From Exobasidium rhododendri (taxonomy: Eukaryota > Basidiomycota > Exobasidiomycetes > Exobasidiales > Exobasidiaceae): a stretch of 64,000 bases of DNA. Shown piece after piece: positions 8,772 to 18,170 of this stretch. A program made the position numbers and the translations under genes. Positions within the stretch are counted from its first letter, which is position 1. Every line of letters starts with the position of its first letter. Below the pieces are notes generated by a model that was not told the DNA's origin, ran no database searches, and was given only the letters and a program-made list of their open reading frames with translations. The DNA lies in assembly GCA_026210745.1 (NCBI GenBank), contig CP110632.1, positions 4,401,001 through 4,465,000 on the forward strand, read 5' to 3'.

Positions 8772-11666
8772 TTGACAGGGACAAACATGTCGACCACGTA
8801 CTCCGACAGAAGTGGCACTGTCACACCAGGTATGTCTTCATCGATTGCCTCGATCATTGTGTCAGAATCCTCTGCCCCGACTTCACCTGGACCGTCTTCC
8901 GCTCATGGCAACGACGAAGAGTCGAAGCGAGTGCGACCTCAAGATCGTCGATCAGGTCCTTCTGGCTATCGCTTTTCTACCACCTGTGCAACCGTGGATG
9001 ATCCGAATCACAAAGATCAGTACGGTGCAAGCTCAGCTCCTATCTACATGTCGAGTACGTTCAAGGGCTTGCCGGGTGCAGAATTTGACTACTCTCGCAG
9101 TGGAAATCCAACCAGGAGCATGCTACAACATCATCTTTGTCAGCTTCAAAACTGTCGCTTCAGCTATGCTGTCTCAAGTGGGATGGCCTGCTTGGATGTC
9201 ATCACTCGTGCTCTCAAGCCCGGCGAGCGGATCATTGCCGGTGATGATTTGTACGGCGGCACTAATCGACTACTGACGTATTTGGCCACCCATGGAGGCA
9301 TTGCTACGGATCACGTCGATACCACCGACGCAAGAAAAGTGGAAGCCATGCTCCAGAAGAGGGCAGCAGATGCTGCTCTTGGCTTGTCAGGTCCTGTCAA
9401 GATGGTTCTTCTTGAAACACCCACCAACCCTTTGCTCAAGATTTGTGACTTGGAACGATGTGCTCGAGCCGCAAAGAAGTTTGCCCCCGATGCTATTGTG
9501 GTCGTCGACAATACGATGATGTCTCCTTATCTCATGCGACCGCTTGAGCTAGGTGCGGATGTGGTTTATGACAGTGGAACAAAGTACCTCTCCGGTCACC
9601 ACGATCTGATGGCTGGTGTGATTGCATGCGATCGAGAAGACGTCGGTCAACAGATCGCATTCACTATCAATTCGATTGGAAATGCCTTGACACCCATGGA
9701 CTCCTTCTTACTGCTTCGAGGTATCAAGACTTTGGCTGTTCGAATGGATCGACAGCAATCCAGTACTGTTCTTGTGGCTTCGTATCTATCTTCCTTAGGT
9801 TTCAAGGTCAACTATCCCGGACTGGCTTCTCACCCCGGAAAGGACATTCACGACGCGCAAGCATCAGGACCAGGAGCGGTACTGAGCTTTGAGACAGGTG
9901 ACAAAGAGCTGAGTGAGAGGATCGTGGGTGCCACTCGGCTATGGGGAATCAGTGTCAGCTTCGGATGCGTCAACAGCTTGATCAGTATGCCTTGCCTCAT
10001 GTCACATGCTTCCATCGACCCCAAAATTCGAGCTGCTCGTAATCTTCCCGAGGATCTCATTCGTCTCTGTGTTGGAATTGAAGACTCCCGTGATCTAATC
10101 GAAGATCTGGAGGCCGCTCTACTACAGGCTGGTGCGATTCGAAAGCGTAGAAGTCGAGCACCCACGGATTCCAGAGAAATCGGTAATGGCGAATCCAGCA
10201 GCGCCTCCAGTCCGCTTGGCGCAGGTCAAGCCTTTGAACGAGTCTTTAGTCAGGCAGGAGACAGCGAACAGATTGCTGCTCTCGTCGACGGTATGGACAA
10301 AAACAAGATTCAGACTCGAGGTGGAGACAACGAAGATATGGGCAACAAGGATACTGACACTTCACCAGAGACTTTCATCGTCAGCGCACCCGGTAAAGTC
10401 ATCCTATTCGGTGAGCACGCGGTCGTGCATGGAGTGACGGCGATTGCTGCAAGTGTTGCACTACGATGTTATGCATTGGTGGAGCCCAGAATGGATGGTC
10501 AGGTCAGTCTTGCTATGCCAGACTTGGGCGTAGAGCACCAGTGGGAAATTTCTGCGCTCCCCTGGGATCACCTCCCTTCGTCGACAGCGAGTACAGCCGT
10601 TGTGTCTGAGTTGGATACAGGTCTTCTGCATGCCATCAAAGCGGTAGTCGGTACGGTGGCTGGCGAAAGCGAGCGTAGTCATTCTGCAAGTGTCGCATTT
10701 CTGTATCTCTACATGATGGTGGCCGATCGACGGAAAGCAATGGGTCAAGCGTATATTGTTCGCTCTGCCCTACCGATAGGAGCAGGACTCGGCTCAAGTG
10801 CTTCTCTTGCTGGTTGCTTGGCTTCGGCCTTACTCTATACGCACGGCAGACTGTCATTGCCACCAGTCAGTGGTGGCAAGAGCAGCAGTAACGTCACTTC
10901 TAGCAACACAGTCAATGCCTATGCTTTCTTGGCTGAAAAGGTCATGCATGGCAATCCTTCCGGTGTGGATAACTCAGTGGCCGTACACGGAGGAGCGATT
11001 ACTTTTGCACGAGCTTCCAAGAGGACCGGTCGCACCAAATCCGAGATGCAACCCTTGAACGGTTTCGACAGCTTCCGTTTCTTGTTGACGAACACGAATG
11101 TGGGCCGGGACACGAAGGCGCTCGTCGCTGGAGTGGGAAAGCTCTACGAAGAGAAGACGGCCGAAGTAGAGGGTGTCATGCAAGATATTCAGAAGATATC
11201 CGACAAGGCTGCTCTTATTCTCTCACCTGGCCAAGATCGGGTAAAGCAAACAGGCACACTTTCCCAGCTCATGGAGCAGAATCACGAATTGTTGGTAAAA
11301 TTGGGCGTCAGCCATGAATCCCTCGAGTTGATTCGGTCGACGACTGCACAAGCCCCATTCCACCTAAGCACGAAGCTGACGGGGGCCGGGGGTGGAGGGT
11401 GTGCTGTGACGTTGATTCCTGATAGTATGCCTGAATCGACGCTGCAAGAGCTGACAAAGTCGTTAGAAAGGCTAGGATTCGTTTGCTACGAGACTCAGGT
11501 AGGCGGAGCAGGTGTGGGAATGCTGCTACCGCAAGCAAGACGAAATGAGAACATCAAGTCCGTCAGTCAGTCTGGACCAGATAGGAAACAATTTGAGATT
11601 GCGAGTAACGGTGGCGAGCTAGCGAATTGGCTGGAGGGTGCAGGACAATGGTCGTACTTGTCGTGA
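8772..11666 (+). CDS. STR3-ERG12: Cystathionine beta-lyase / mevalonate kinase fusion protein
   Basis: One uninterrupted 964-aa ORF encodes two unrelated enzymes. Residues about 65-460 are a Cys/Met-metabolism PLP enzyme of the cystathionine beta-lyase type, which makes homocysteine from cystathionine. It has YSRSGNPTRSMLQ, SSGMACLDVI, ETPTNPLLKI, VVDNTMMSPYL and the PLP lysine in SGTKYLSGHHDLMAG (K271). After a polar linker (about 460-530), residues about 533-964 are mevalonate kinase, the GHMP kinase that phosphorylates mevalonate for isoprenoid and sterol synthesis. It has VSAPGKVILFGEHAVVHG, LPIGAGLGSSASLAG and KLTGAGGGGCAVTLI. Both halves keep their catalytic motifs and are near full family length, so a bifunctional protein is likely. 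No intron, stop or splice signal separates them. The start could also be the second Met at 8787. No mitochondrial presequence is evident. Confidence 0.93.
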   Translation: MTGTNMSTTYSDRSGTVTPGMSSSIASIIVSESSAPTSPGPSSAHGNDEESKRVRPQDRRSGPSGYRFSTTCATVDDPNHKDQYGASSAPIYMSSTFKGLPGAEFDYSRSGNPTRSMLQHHLCQLQNCRFSYAVSSGMACLDVITRALKPGERIIAGDDLYGGTNRLLTYLATHGGIATDHVDTTDARKVEAMLQKRAADAALGLSGPVKMVLLETPTNPLLKICDLERCARAAKKFAPDAIVVVDNTMMSPYLMRPLELGADVVYDSGTKYLSGHHDLMAGVIACDREDVGQQIAFTINSIGNALTPMDSFLLLRGIKTLAVRMDRQQSSTVLVASYLSSLGFKVNYPGLASHPGKDIHDAQASGPGAVLSFETGDKELSERIVGATRLWGISVSFGCVNSLISMPCLMSHASIDPKIRAARNLPEDLIRLCVGIEDSRDLIEDLEAALLQAGAIRKRRSRAPTDSREIGNGESSSASSPLGAGQAFERVFSQAGDSEQIAALVDGMDKNKIQTRGGDNEDMGNKDTDTSPETFIVSAPGKVILFGEHAVVHGVTAIAASVALRCYALVEPRMDGQVSLAMPDLGVEHQWEISALPWDHLPSSTASTAVVSELDTGLLHAIKAVVGTVAGESERSHSASVAFLYLYMMVADRRKAMGQAYIVRSALPIGAGLGSSASLAGCLASALLYTHGRLSLPPVSGGKSSSNVTSSNTVNAYAFLAEKVMHGNPSGVDNSVAVHGGAITFARASKRTGRTKSEMQPLNGFDSFRFLLTNTNVGRDTKALVAGVGKLYEEKTAEVEGVMQDIQKISDKAALILSPGQDRVKQTGTLSQLMEQNHELLVKLGVSHESLELIRSTTAQAPFHLSTKLTGAGGGGCAVTLIPDSMPESTLQELTKSLERLGFVCYETQVGGAGVGMLLPQARRNENIKSVSQSGPDRKQFEIASNGGELANWLEGAGQWSYLS

Positions 11667-11987
11667 TGTAAAGCTAAGGGCGGATAGGAAGAGATGACGT
11701 CGTTGTAATGAGAAATAGATAGACATAGAAAGAGCACTATAGTAGCGGTTTTACCAGTGTGAAGGACAGACACCCGTTGCCCGCCCGTCACTTTTAGAGT
11801 ACGCAGAGGCTTATTGGTATAAGAAGTATGTGCGCAGGCGAGATTGTTACAGTGACAAAAGGTATAATATTTCACAAAAGGACAGACGACGAGACGAACA
11901 AAAACAACAGTGGCCCAAACAACAGAAGAAGAAAAAAATTCCAAAAGACAAAGACGATTCGCGCGATCACATGAGTCCCTTTCCTCT
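11667..11987. other. Convergent intergenic region
   Basis: 3' flanks of the STR3-ERG12 fusion and the GH128 gene, which converge here. A-rich purine runs near 11890-11945 are seen; no gene or structured element was recognised. Confidence 0.6.
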
Positions 11988-13804
11988 TTACTCTTCCTCC
12001 TCGCCTCCTTCATCCAACTGCCTAAGAGCTTCACTGACTACATTACCCTTGTTGACGGGTACCGTTCTCTTGCAGACTACGGCAGTAGCCTTGGCAGTGG
12101 AAGTGGAAGTGGTCTTCTTTGTAGTAGTGGAGGTGTGCTTTTTCGTTGACGAAGATGATGTTTTCTTCTTCGTCGAGGTGGAGGAGGCTTTCTTTGTGCT
12201 AGACGACTTCTTCGAGGAGGCAGCTTTTGTGGCTGTCTCCACTTCACACGATGATGACGACACTGCTACTTTCGTTGCTACTACCTTGCTCGTTGATGTA
12301 GAAGCCTTGGTGGTGGAAGTCACTTTCTTGGTCGAAGAGGACGCTTTGCTGGTTGAGGTTGTCTTTGCTGAGGTCGAGGTCTTGGCCGCTTTGGAGGTAC
12401 TGGAAGCTTTCGTCGAAGTACTTGAGGCCTTCGTTGACGTGCTCGAGGCCTTTGTGGACGTACTCGTTGCCTTACTGGAAGTAGACGTCGTCGAAGAGGC
12501 CTTCGAGGAGGTAGACGTACTTGAGGCTTTGGTGGAGGTAGAGGAAGAGGATGCTTTGGAGGTGGAGGTTGATGACACACTGGTCGCCTTTGTACTTGTG
12601 GAAGTTGTCATTGTCGTCATCTTGATCGATGTTGACGTCGAAGTTGGCAAAACGGTCGAAGTGGAAGTGGATGTAGACGTGGAGGTCGATGTCGAGCTAG
12701 GCAGAGCGGTGGTTGTGGTGGAAGTGACAGCGGGGGGCGTGATTCCTGCATAGCTGTATCCGAGTGGCGTCAAGGTCCTATTCTCCGTGAACATTGCATC
12801 CAGATTTGAAATATAGTCGTCCGGGGGTGAATCGACTGCGAAAGCACCTGTCCAGACTGTCCTTTCGATCCAACTTTGTTCATCGGCCCAACTCATCATG
12901 GTGTTCATGTACGATTCGGTTTGAACGTCGGTGCCGTTGGACGCCAGTGTTGTTCCCATCTCCGTGATCCAGACGTCTTTGCCGTAACGAGTGTTGACGT
13001 TCTTAATGTACTTCTGAGGTGTGGCGATATCGTTGTACGGTCCATAAGAGTGGATAGCCATGAAATCGACATCACTGCCACGACTCCGAAGTTCCTGTCA
13101 AGTAGAAGATGAAGGACAGAAGGAAATTCAATGCTGAGTTACAGGTTAGGTACGCAGCGCCAAGCCAATGGCACACTCACGACTAAGAATGTGTCCATCC
13201 AGGTGATATTCCAGACGATCTGAGGACTGCTGACGAGAACACCTTTTTGACGCCATGGCTCAAGATCCGTCACAAATGCAACGGCGGCGTCTCTGCGCAA
13301 TAAAGATCAAGATTAGTCACGGTGAAAAGAAAGAAAAGGAAGAGGCATAGCGGCACAGAGAAAGGTACTCACACTGGTGTCATGTTTGCCTGAGTGGGTA
13401 CATCAGGTTCGTTGTACGCCAAGATGTATTTCGGGAGACTGGTGTTAAATCCCTGGCTTCGGGAAGCCCAGCGAGCAGCATACTCTGGCCCCCAGTTCAT
13501 AGGAACATACTCAATGTTTGAGGGCATCTGAGGCACTGCTGGGAGTTGCCAATGATGGTACCATCTGTAGACGATTAGGCGATGGAGAAAACAGGAGAAA
13601 TTAGTATACGACCGTGGAAAAGCTTTCACGTCAGGCATCTTCTTTCGAGGGAAAGGAGGGTACTCACTCGATGGAACTGTTGGCAAAGGTAGGCGCCAAA
13701 GTGTTGTCGGTTCCCCATGCGAGTCCGCGCTGAGCAGCATTGACTTGCAGGGCAATTGTGACCAATCCAAGAAGGGCGGTGAACACATAAGAAAGAGAAG
13801 GCAT
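11988..13804 (-). CDS. Secreted GH128-type beta-1,3-glucanase-like protein with Ser/Thr/Lys-rich tail
   Basis: Secreted glycoside hydrolase of the Asl1-like/GH128 family (Glyco_hydro_cc), which acts on beta-1,3-glucan in cell walls. Exons 13804-13668, 13564-13373, 13292-13181 and 13094-11988 give 515 aa. The signal peptide is MPSLSYVFTALLGLVTIAL with cleavage near VNAAQ. The mature N-terminus RGLAWGTDN is typical. Catalytic candidates are the acid/base Glu in LAYNEPDV (about E98) and the nucleophile in VWITEMGTT (about E192). The catalytic domain ends near residue 270. The remaining 240 residues are low-complexity Ser/Thr/Lys repeats (KASSTST units), probably O-mannosylated, ending in an acidic DEGGEEEE. 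No hydrophobic GPI signal is present. Exon joins preserve frame, and exon 1 is in a different frame from the long ORF that covers exon 2. Confidence 0.85.
12110..12720 (-). repeat. Low-complexity repeat encoding Ser/Thr/Lys tail of GH128 protein
   Basis: Degenerate short repeats of codons for Lys-Ala-Ser-Ser-Thr-Ser-Thr run through this part of the GH128 gene. The opposite strand is open for more than 300 codons of Val/Glu/Asp/Leu. That is an artefact of the repeat and not a gene. Confidence 0.75.
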
Positions 13805-14800
13805 TTCTCTGTGACTTTGAGGAAGAAAGGGAGGGAGGGCAAGTGAATAAATAAACGAAAGTGTGTTGTTGTGAGAAAAGGGACTAGAAGGAGGAACGAG
13901 ACGAACGAGACGAAAGAGACGATGAGGGGAGGAAGAGGGGAAACGGAGGGGGGGGGTGGGAGCTGCGGGAAAAAGAAGTGATGGAGGATCAAAGAGGGGG
14001 AGAGAAACAATCCGTGCTTATATCTTGGACCAGCCAAAATAATTTGCCACTCAAAAATCAACGATGGAGTCGACGAAGAATGACAACGACCAACGACGGA
14101 TTAGATCTGTGAGAAGAAAAGAGACCGAGAGGAAAGGGAAACAAAAAGGAAGCTAAGGAAGGGTGAGAAAGGTCGAGACCGCCGGTGTCATACAATATGG
14201 AGCAAAGTGAAACCTGGCTAATCTGAACAATCAGTCCACTCTTATACACCATCTTTGCCACTCTGGACGGCCATCTACGGTGCGCTGTTTTTTGGTGTCC
14301 CTCTGGTCAGTTGGGATAACGTCTAATCGCGTCTACTGCATTCAGAACGGATACTTAGTGATTAAGGGAAAAAGGATCAGACGCGATCAAAGGGCTTTCG
14401 GTAGCAGATGCAAGACGTGCGCGAACGTGGTATTTGTTATTGCTAAAAGGCTGATTTTAATTAAGGTTCCCGCCGTTGAAGCAGGCTTTCTTACACATTA
14501 AAGACACCCAATACTATAGCCTCCGCGTACACATCCGGAAAGGAATATCTGACACACCTAAAGAACGACAGGACCTGCGTGATCCTCCGCCATCCATTGC
14601 GCTACGTCTGCTGTCGTTTTAATTGTGAAGTGTTCAAGGACTCGATCTGATGGACGATCCGGCATCTCAAAATAGACCCTAAAGAGGGGTCTTGTATTTT
14701 GATCGCCTCGTCAGAATGTGCCTGACAAAGCGAATCCAAATTCGGTGCGTATGTGTTACAGTACATGATGAAGAGGGAGGGAGCGGTGGAATTGATTGAT
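13805..14800. other. Intergenic region upstream of GH128 gene
   Basis: About 1 kb between the GH128 start and the 3' end of the SIKE-like gene. It holds a purine-rich stretch at about 13900-14000 just upstream of the GH128 start and a short imperfect hairpin (AGACCC...GGGTCT) near 14675-14695. ORFs up to about 73 codons have no protein-like features. No gene is supported. Confidence 0.55.
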
Positions 14801-16460
14801 TTATTCATTGTCAGATGCCGGTTCTGTCGCTCTAGCTATCGCTTGTTCGGCATCATCGAGCATCGTGTCTCGTCGGTCTACTTCCGTATCCGACGTGGTG
14901 ATGGGTTCATGATGTGCATCACTTTTTTCCCCTTCTCCTACATTTTGTGTCTCTTGTGTCCCCATGTGATCCAGGCCTAATCCTATTCCTCCTTCCGGCG
15001 ATGCGCTTTCCTCCAAGTGCACGCCAGTGTCGATGGGTGTCGCTTCTGGTTTGGCTTGTACTGTCTCCACTTCCTCTTCCTGGGCGACGGGAGAAGTCAC
15101 GATTATCCCACTGTCCTTCTTCATCTCGTCGTCGTTAATCATCGCCAATAATTGTGGGGACGCGCCTGCCCCACCTAGCACATGTTCAGGCACGACTTTG
15201 CTAGGGGACAGTATACTGTTGCTACTCGAAGATGATTCCTTTGCGTTGTCAGACTCGACCGAGAGAGGGTCACGAGGAGGAGACGAAAGAGACGATGTAC
15301 TTTCCGCAGAGGCAAACGTCTCTGCGCCTTCCCTGCTCTGCCTCTTACCAGTGTCGTCCTCTTCTATTGATACCACCAGAGGTTCGCTCTCCTCTGCTTT
15401 TATTCCCGCTTTCACTTCGGCGGACAGAGACTTGCGACTGCCCCTCGCCTTTCCTAAGCTCAGCTTGCCTGTTCCCAGTCCTGCGCCAGACCAACTCGAC
15501 GAGGCAGCTGGTGCCGGTACCTCTATACCAAACTCTTGAGCTACTTCTGGAGAGATGTCTGCGCTAATTCTGAGCAATTCTCGAAGTGTCTCGTTTTCCT
15601 GGCGCAATCTTTCTTCTTCTGTTCTTGCTTGAAGAGCTTGTTCTGCCTTTTCGGCATCTGGATCTCCCTGGAAACCAGTATAACCCCCGGTGCCATACCA
15701 ACGAGGATCTCGACTTGGTGCTGATCCATAAGCAAGCTTGGACTTCTTTCCTGTGTTCTTACTTGCACTTGTCTCGCCATGAGGTGAAGGTCCTATGCCT
15801 GATGGTGAACCGACTCGATAGCCCTCTGCTTCAAATGGGTCAGCCTCTCCACCCTCTTCGTCCGAGTCCACTCCTTCTCCTTCCACTTCTCGTAAAGCAA
15901 GACGGACTAGACCTCCAAGATGTGCTAGTGTATTGCTGAAAGATGTGGATTCGTGCAACGCAGTACTTTCTGTTCGATGTGCATCACTTGCCAGCAGCGT
16001 CTCATAATGAGATGTAAGCGAGAGCGTATGCTGTTGTGTCGCGTGCTGCACAATCCTTTGGATGTCAACATTACTGTCATTTGGTAACGTGAGCGACAGC
16101 TCAAGCTGAAACTAAGCCACTCACCGAAAACGATCTGAATTTAGCCATCACTGACTCCAGCGTATTCTCATATTCTCGTAAAAGCATGTTCATCTGCTTG
16201 TTTTCATGTGATAAGCTCTGGTTTTCCACCACTAGCTGTGAATTCAACTTCTCCAAATCCGACTCAAACTTCTCCTTAGAGATGTCCAGATTGAAACGTC
16301 GGAGAGTATAGCCTGTACCAGTATGTAGAGCTTGACCTTTCAGTTCGTCTGCCTGAGCTTGCAGTGACTGGCAGACCTGTCTATTCGCGCTCAGCTGGTT
16401 AGAGAGTTCTGAGACAAGAGCCCATAGTCTCTGCAGCTCTTCGCCCTCCACCAAAGTCAT
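14801..16460 (-). CDS. SIKE/FGFR1OP2-like coiled-coil protein, probable STRIPAK subunit
   Basis: Probable fungal homologue of SIKE/FGFR1OP2 (called SCI1 in Sordaria), a small coiled-coil subunit of the STRIPAK phosphatase-kinase complex at the nuclear envelope and ER. Exons 16460-16125 and 16045-14801 give 526 aa. Exon 1 is almost all coiled coil, with the signature NMLLREYENTLESVMAKFRSF near residues 88-110, close to the animal SIKE pattern ending in MSKYR. Splicing to the GTGCAG acceptor at 16046-16051 continues into TQQHTLSLTSHYETLL, also family-like; two nearer acceptors break frame. The rest is acidic, Ser-rich and probably disordered, so the protein is longer than animal SIKE (about 207 aa). 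It is divergent from RCL1. A second STRIPAK subunit, striatin, is encoded at 40298-43211. Confidence 0.65.
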
Positions 16461-16813
16461 GGTAGATCGTATGAGCTCCTTCTAGATAGACGGTATGATC
16501 CTTGCTTTCGGACTCGGCACCCTCCTGATACTCCAGATGACACGCTTATGACGATACCAGAACAAGCCCAAAATCGAGTCTGGCAAGGTTAGCAGTGATC
16601 AGTGCGCTTGCTATACTAACTATACCTGTTGATCAAGCTCAAATGGACGAGTGAGCTTGACAGTGGCTTAGATTGCTGACACGTGATCCAATTTTTTGTA
16701 AATTTCAAGTTGGAATTGGCCCTGATCAGAAGACAAGAGCTTTTCCGCACTCTCCTTGGTGCGCAGAACACTCACTGTCCTTCACCCCTACTTCGCTGAC
16801 TTTGTCTGGCACA
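16461..16813. promoter_or_regulatory. Bidirectional promoter region, SIKE-like / RCL1
   Basis: A 353-bp gap between two divergent starts must hold both promoters. No clear TATA box or known motif was seen. Confidence 0.4.
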
Positions 16814-18022
16814 ATGTCGTCCTCGAACGACAGACTGCTTCGCTTCAACGGGCATCGCAACTTCCGACCTCGACTAGTACTGTCACTTCTCTCGGGTCGA
16901 CCTGTCGTCATCACAGGCATACGATCAAAGAGTACATCTCCCGGTTTACGCGATTACGAGGCTGGCTTCCTTCGGCTCCTAGAGAGACTGTCAAATGGAA
17001 CGAAGATAGAGATCGGCTATACAGGTACGTCGATAAGTTTTCGACCAGGAACGATCTCTGGAGGGCATGTCACACACGATTGTGGAACTTCGCAAGAGAT
17101 AGGGTACTTCTTGGAGTGGATTGTTCTATTGGCTCCTTTTGCGAAAAAGGAATTAAGCTTGACACTGAGAGGTATTACGACAGGAGATCAGGAATTAGGA
17201 GTGGATATCATTCGCACAGTGACTCTGCCGATACTATCACTCTTTTTGCCCTCCGCGTCTTCATTGGCTTCCTCACTAGAACTGCGTATCACCGCGAGGG
17301 GAGCTGCTCCTCTTGGCGGTGGTACTGTCTTCTTCAGGTGTCCATTGCTACCAAATGCTTCTTCCAGTGGAGCAGGCAATTCAGGGGGAATGCTTCGTAC
17401 GCTCGACTTTACAAATGTAGGAAAGGTAAAACGTATTCGAGGTATTGCAAGTGCGACTCGAGTCAGTCCTCAAATGGCCAATCGAATGGTGGAGGCAGCT
17501 AGAGGGGTCCTCAATCGATATATTCCAGATCTGTATCTGTTTGCCGATGTCTTTCGAGGGGAAGAAGCAGGGAAATCTCCCGGATTTGCCTTGTCTCTTG
17601 TTTCGTCAAGCACTACTGGTGCCCTTCACTGTGCCGAAACAGTCTCCTCGGCGGGACGTACACCAGAAGAAGTAGCCCTAGAAGCATCCTACAGTCTCCT
17701 GCTCGAGATTTCCACGAAAGGCTGTGTGCCAAGATCGCATCAACCCCTACTTCTTGTATTGATGGCGCTAGGTCCTCAAGATGTCGGTCATGCCCGCCTT
17801 GGTGCTTTAACTCCTCCGAGTATTCTCATTCTGCGCGATGTACGGGACTTTCTTGGCGTAACATTCAAAGTGAAGATCGATCGATCACAAACAACGTCAG
17901 GAGAAGATGCCGATGATGATGATGATGACGACAAGGACAATGGAGAGGAGCCTGAACATGTAGAAGAGACGCTGGTCAGTTGCATTGGAGCATCTATCCG
18001 TGGTGCACGCAAAGTCGGCTGA
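16814..18022 (+). CDS. RCL1: RNA 3'-terminal phosphate cyclase-like protein Rcl1
   Basis: Nucleolar Rcl1, the partner of Bms1 in the SSU processome, implicated in cleavage at site A2 of pre-18S rRNA. Single exon, 402 aa, a normal length for the family. Start 16814 (MSSSNDRLLRFNGHRNFR) was chosen over the upstream in-frame ATG at 16673 because homologues begin with this block. Visible motifs are LRFNGHRNFRPRLVLSLLSG, DYEAGFLRLLERLSNGT, APLGGGTVFFRCP and KRIRGIASATRVSPQ. The C-terminal region has a short Asp-rich insertion near residue 365 (DADDDDDDDKD). It is a pseudo-cyclase relative of RtcA. The assignment to Rcl1 rather than RtcA rests on overall block similarity. Confidence 0.9.
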   Translation: MSSSNDRLLRFNGHRNFRPRLVLSLLSGRPVVITGIRSKSTSPGLRDYEAGFLRLLERLSNGTKIEIGYTGTSISFRPGTISGGHVTHDCGTSQEIGYFLEWIVLLAPFAKKELSLTLRGITTGDQELGVDIIRTVTLPILSLFLPSASSLASSLELRITARGAAPLGGGTVFFRCPLLPNASSSGAGNSGGMLRTLDFTNVGKVKRIRGIASATRVSPQMANRMVEAARGVLNRYIPDLYLFADVFRGEEAGKSPGFALSLVSSSTTGALHCAETVSSAGRTPEEVALEASYSLLLEISTKGCVPRSHQPLLLVLMALGPQDVGHARLGALTPPSILILRDVRDFLGVTFKVKIDRSQTTSGEDADDDDDDDKDNGEEPEHVEETLVSCIGASIRGARKVG

Positions 18023-18170
18023 GAGCCAAGCGTCAACAATAGGGAGCATTCACTCGCATAGACATCATTGTACCACCACCAAACATCGTTACCTGCACAA
18101 GCAAAATCTAGTGAAAGTATACATTAGACCGCATTATCTCATTCTATTCGTCTGCATCCCTTGCCTTTCC

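Noticed and set aside
11830-12753. A 307-codon plus-strand ORF rich in Val, Glu, Asp and Leu
   Set aside because: It is antisense to the Ser/Thr/Lys repeat tail of the GH128 gene; its composition is the mirror of that repeat and it has no domain features.
14280-14501. A 73-codon ORF in the GH128 upstream region
   Set aside because: Isolated, no conserved pattern, length expected by chance.
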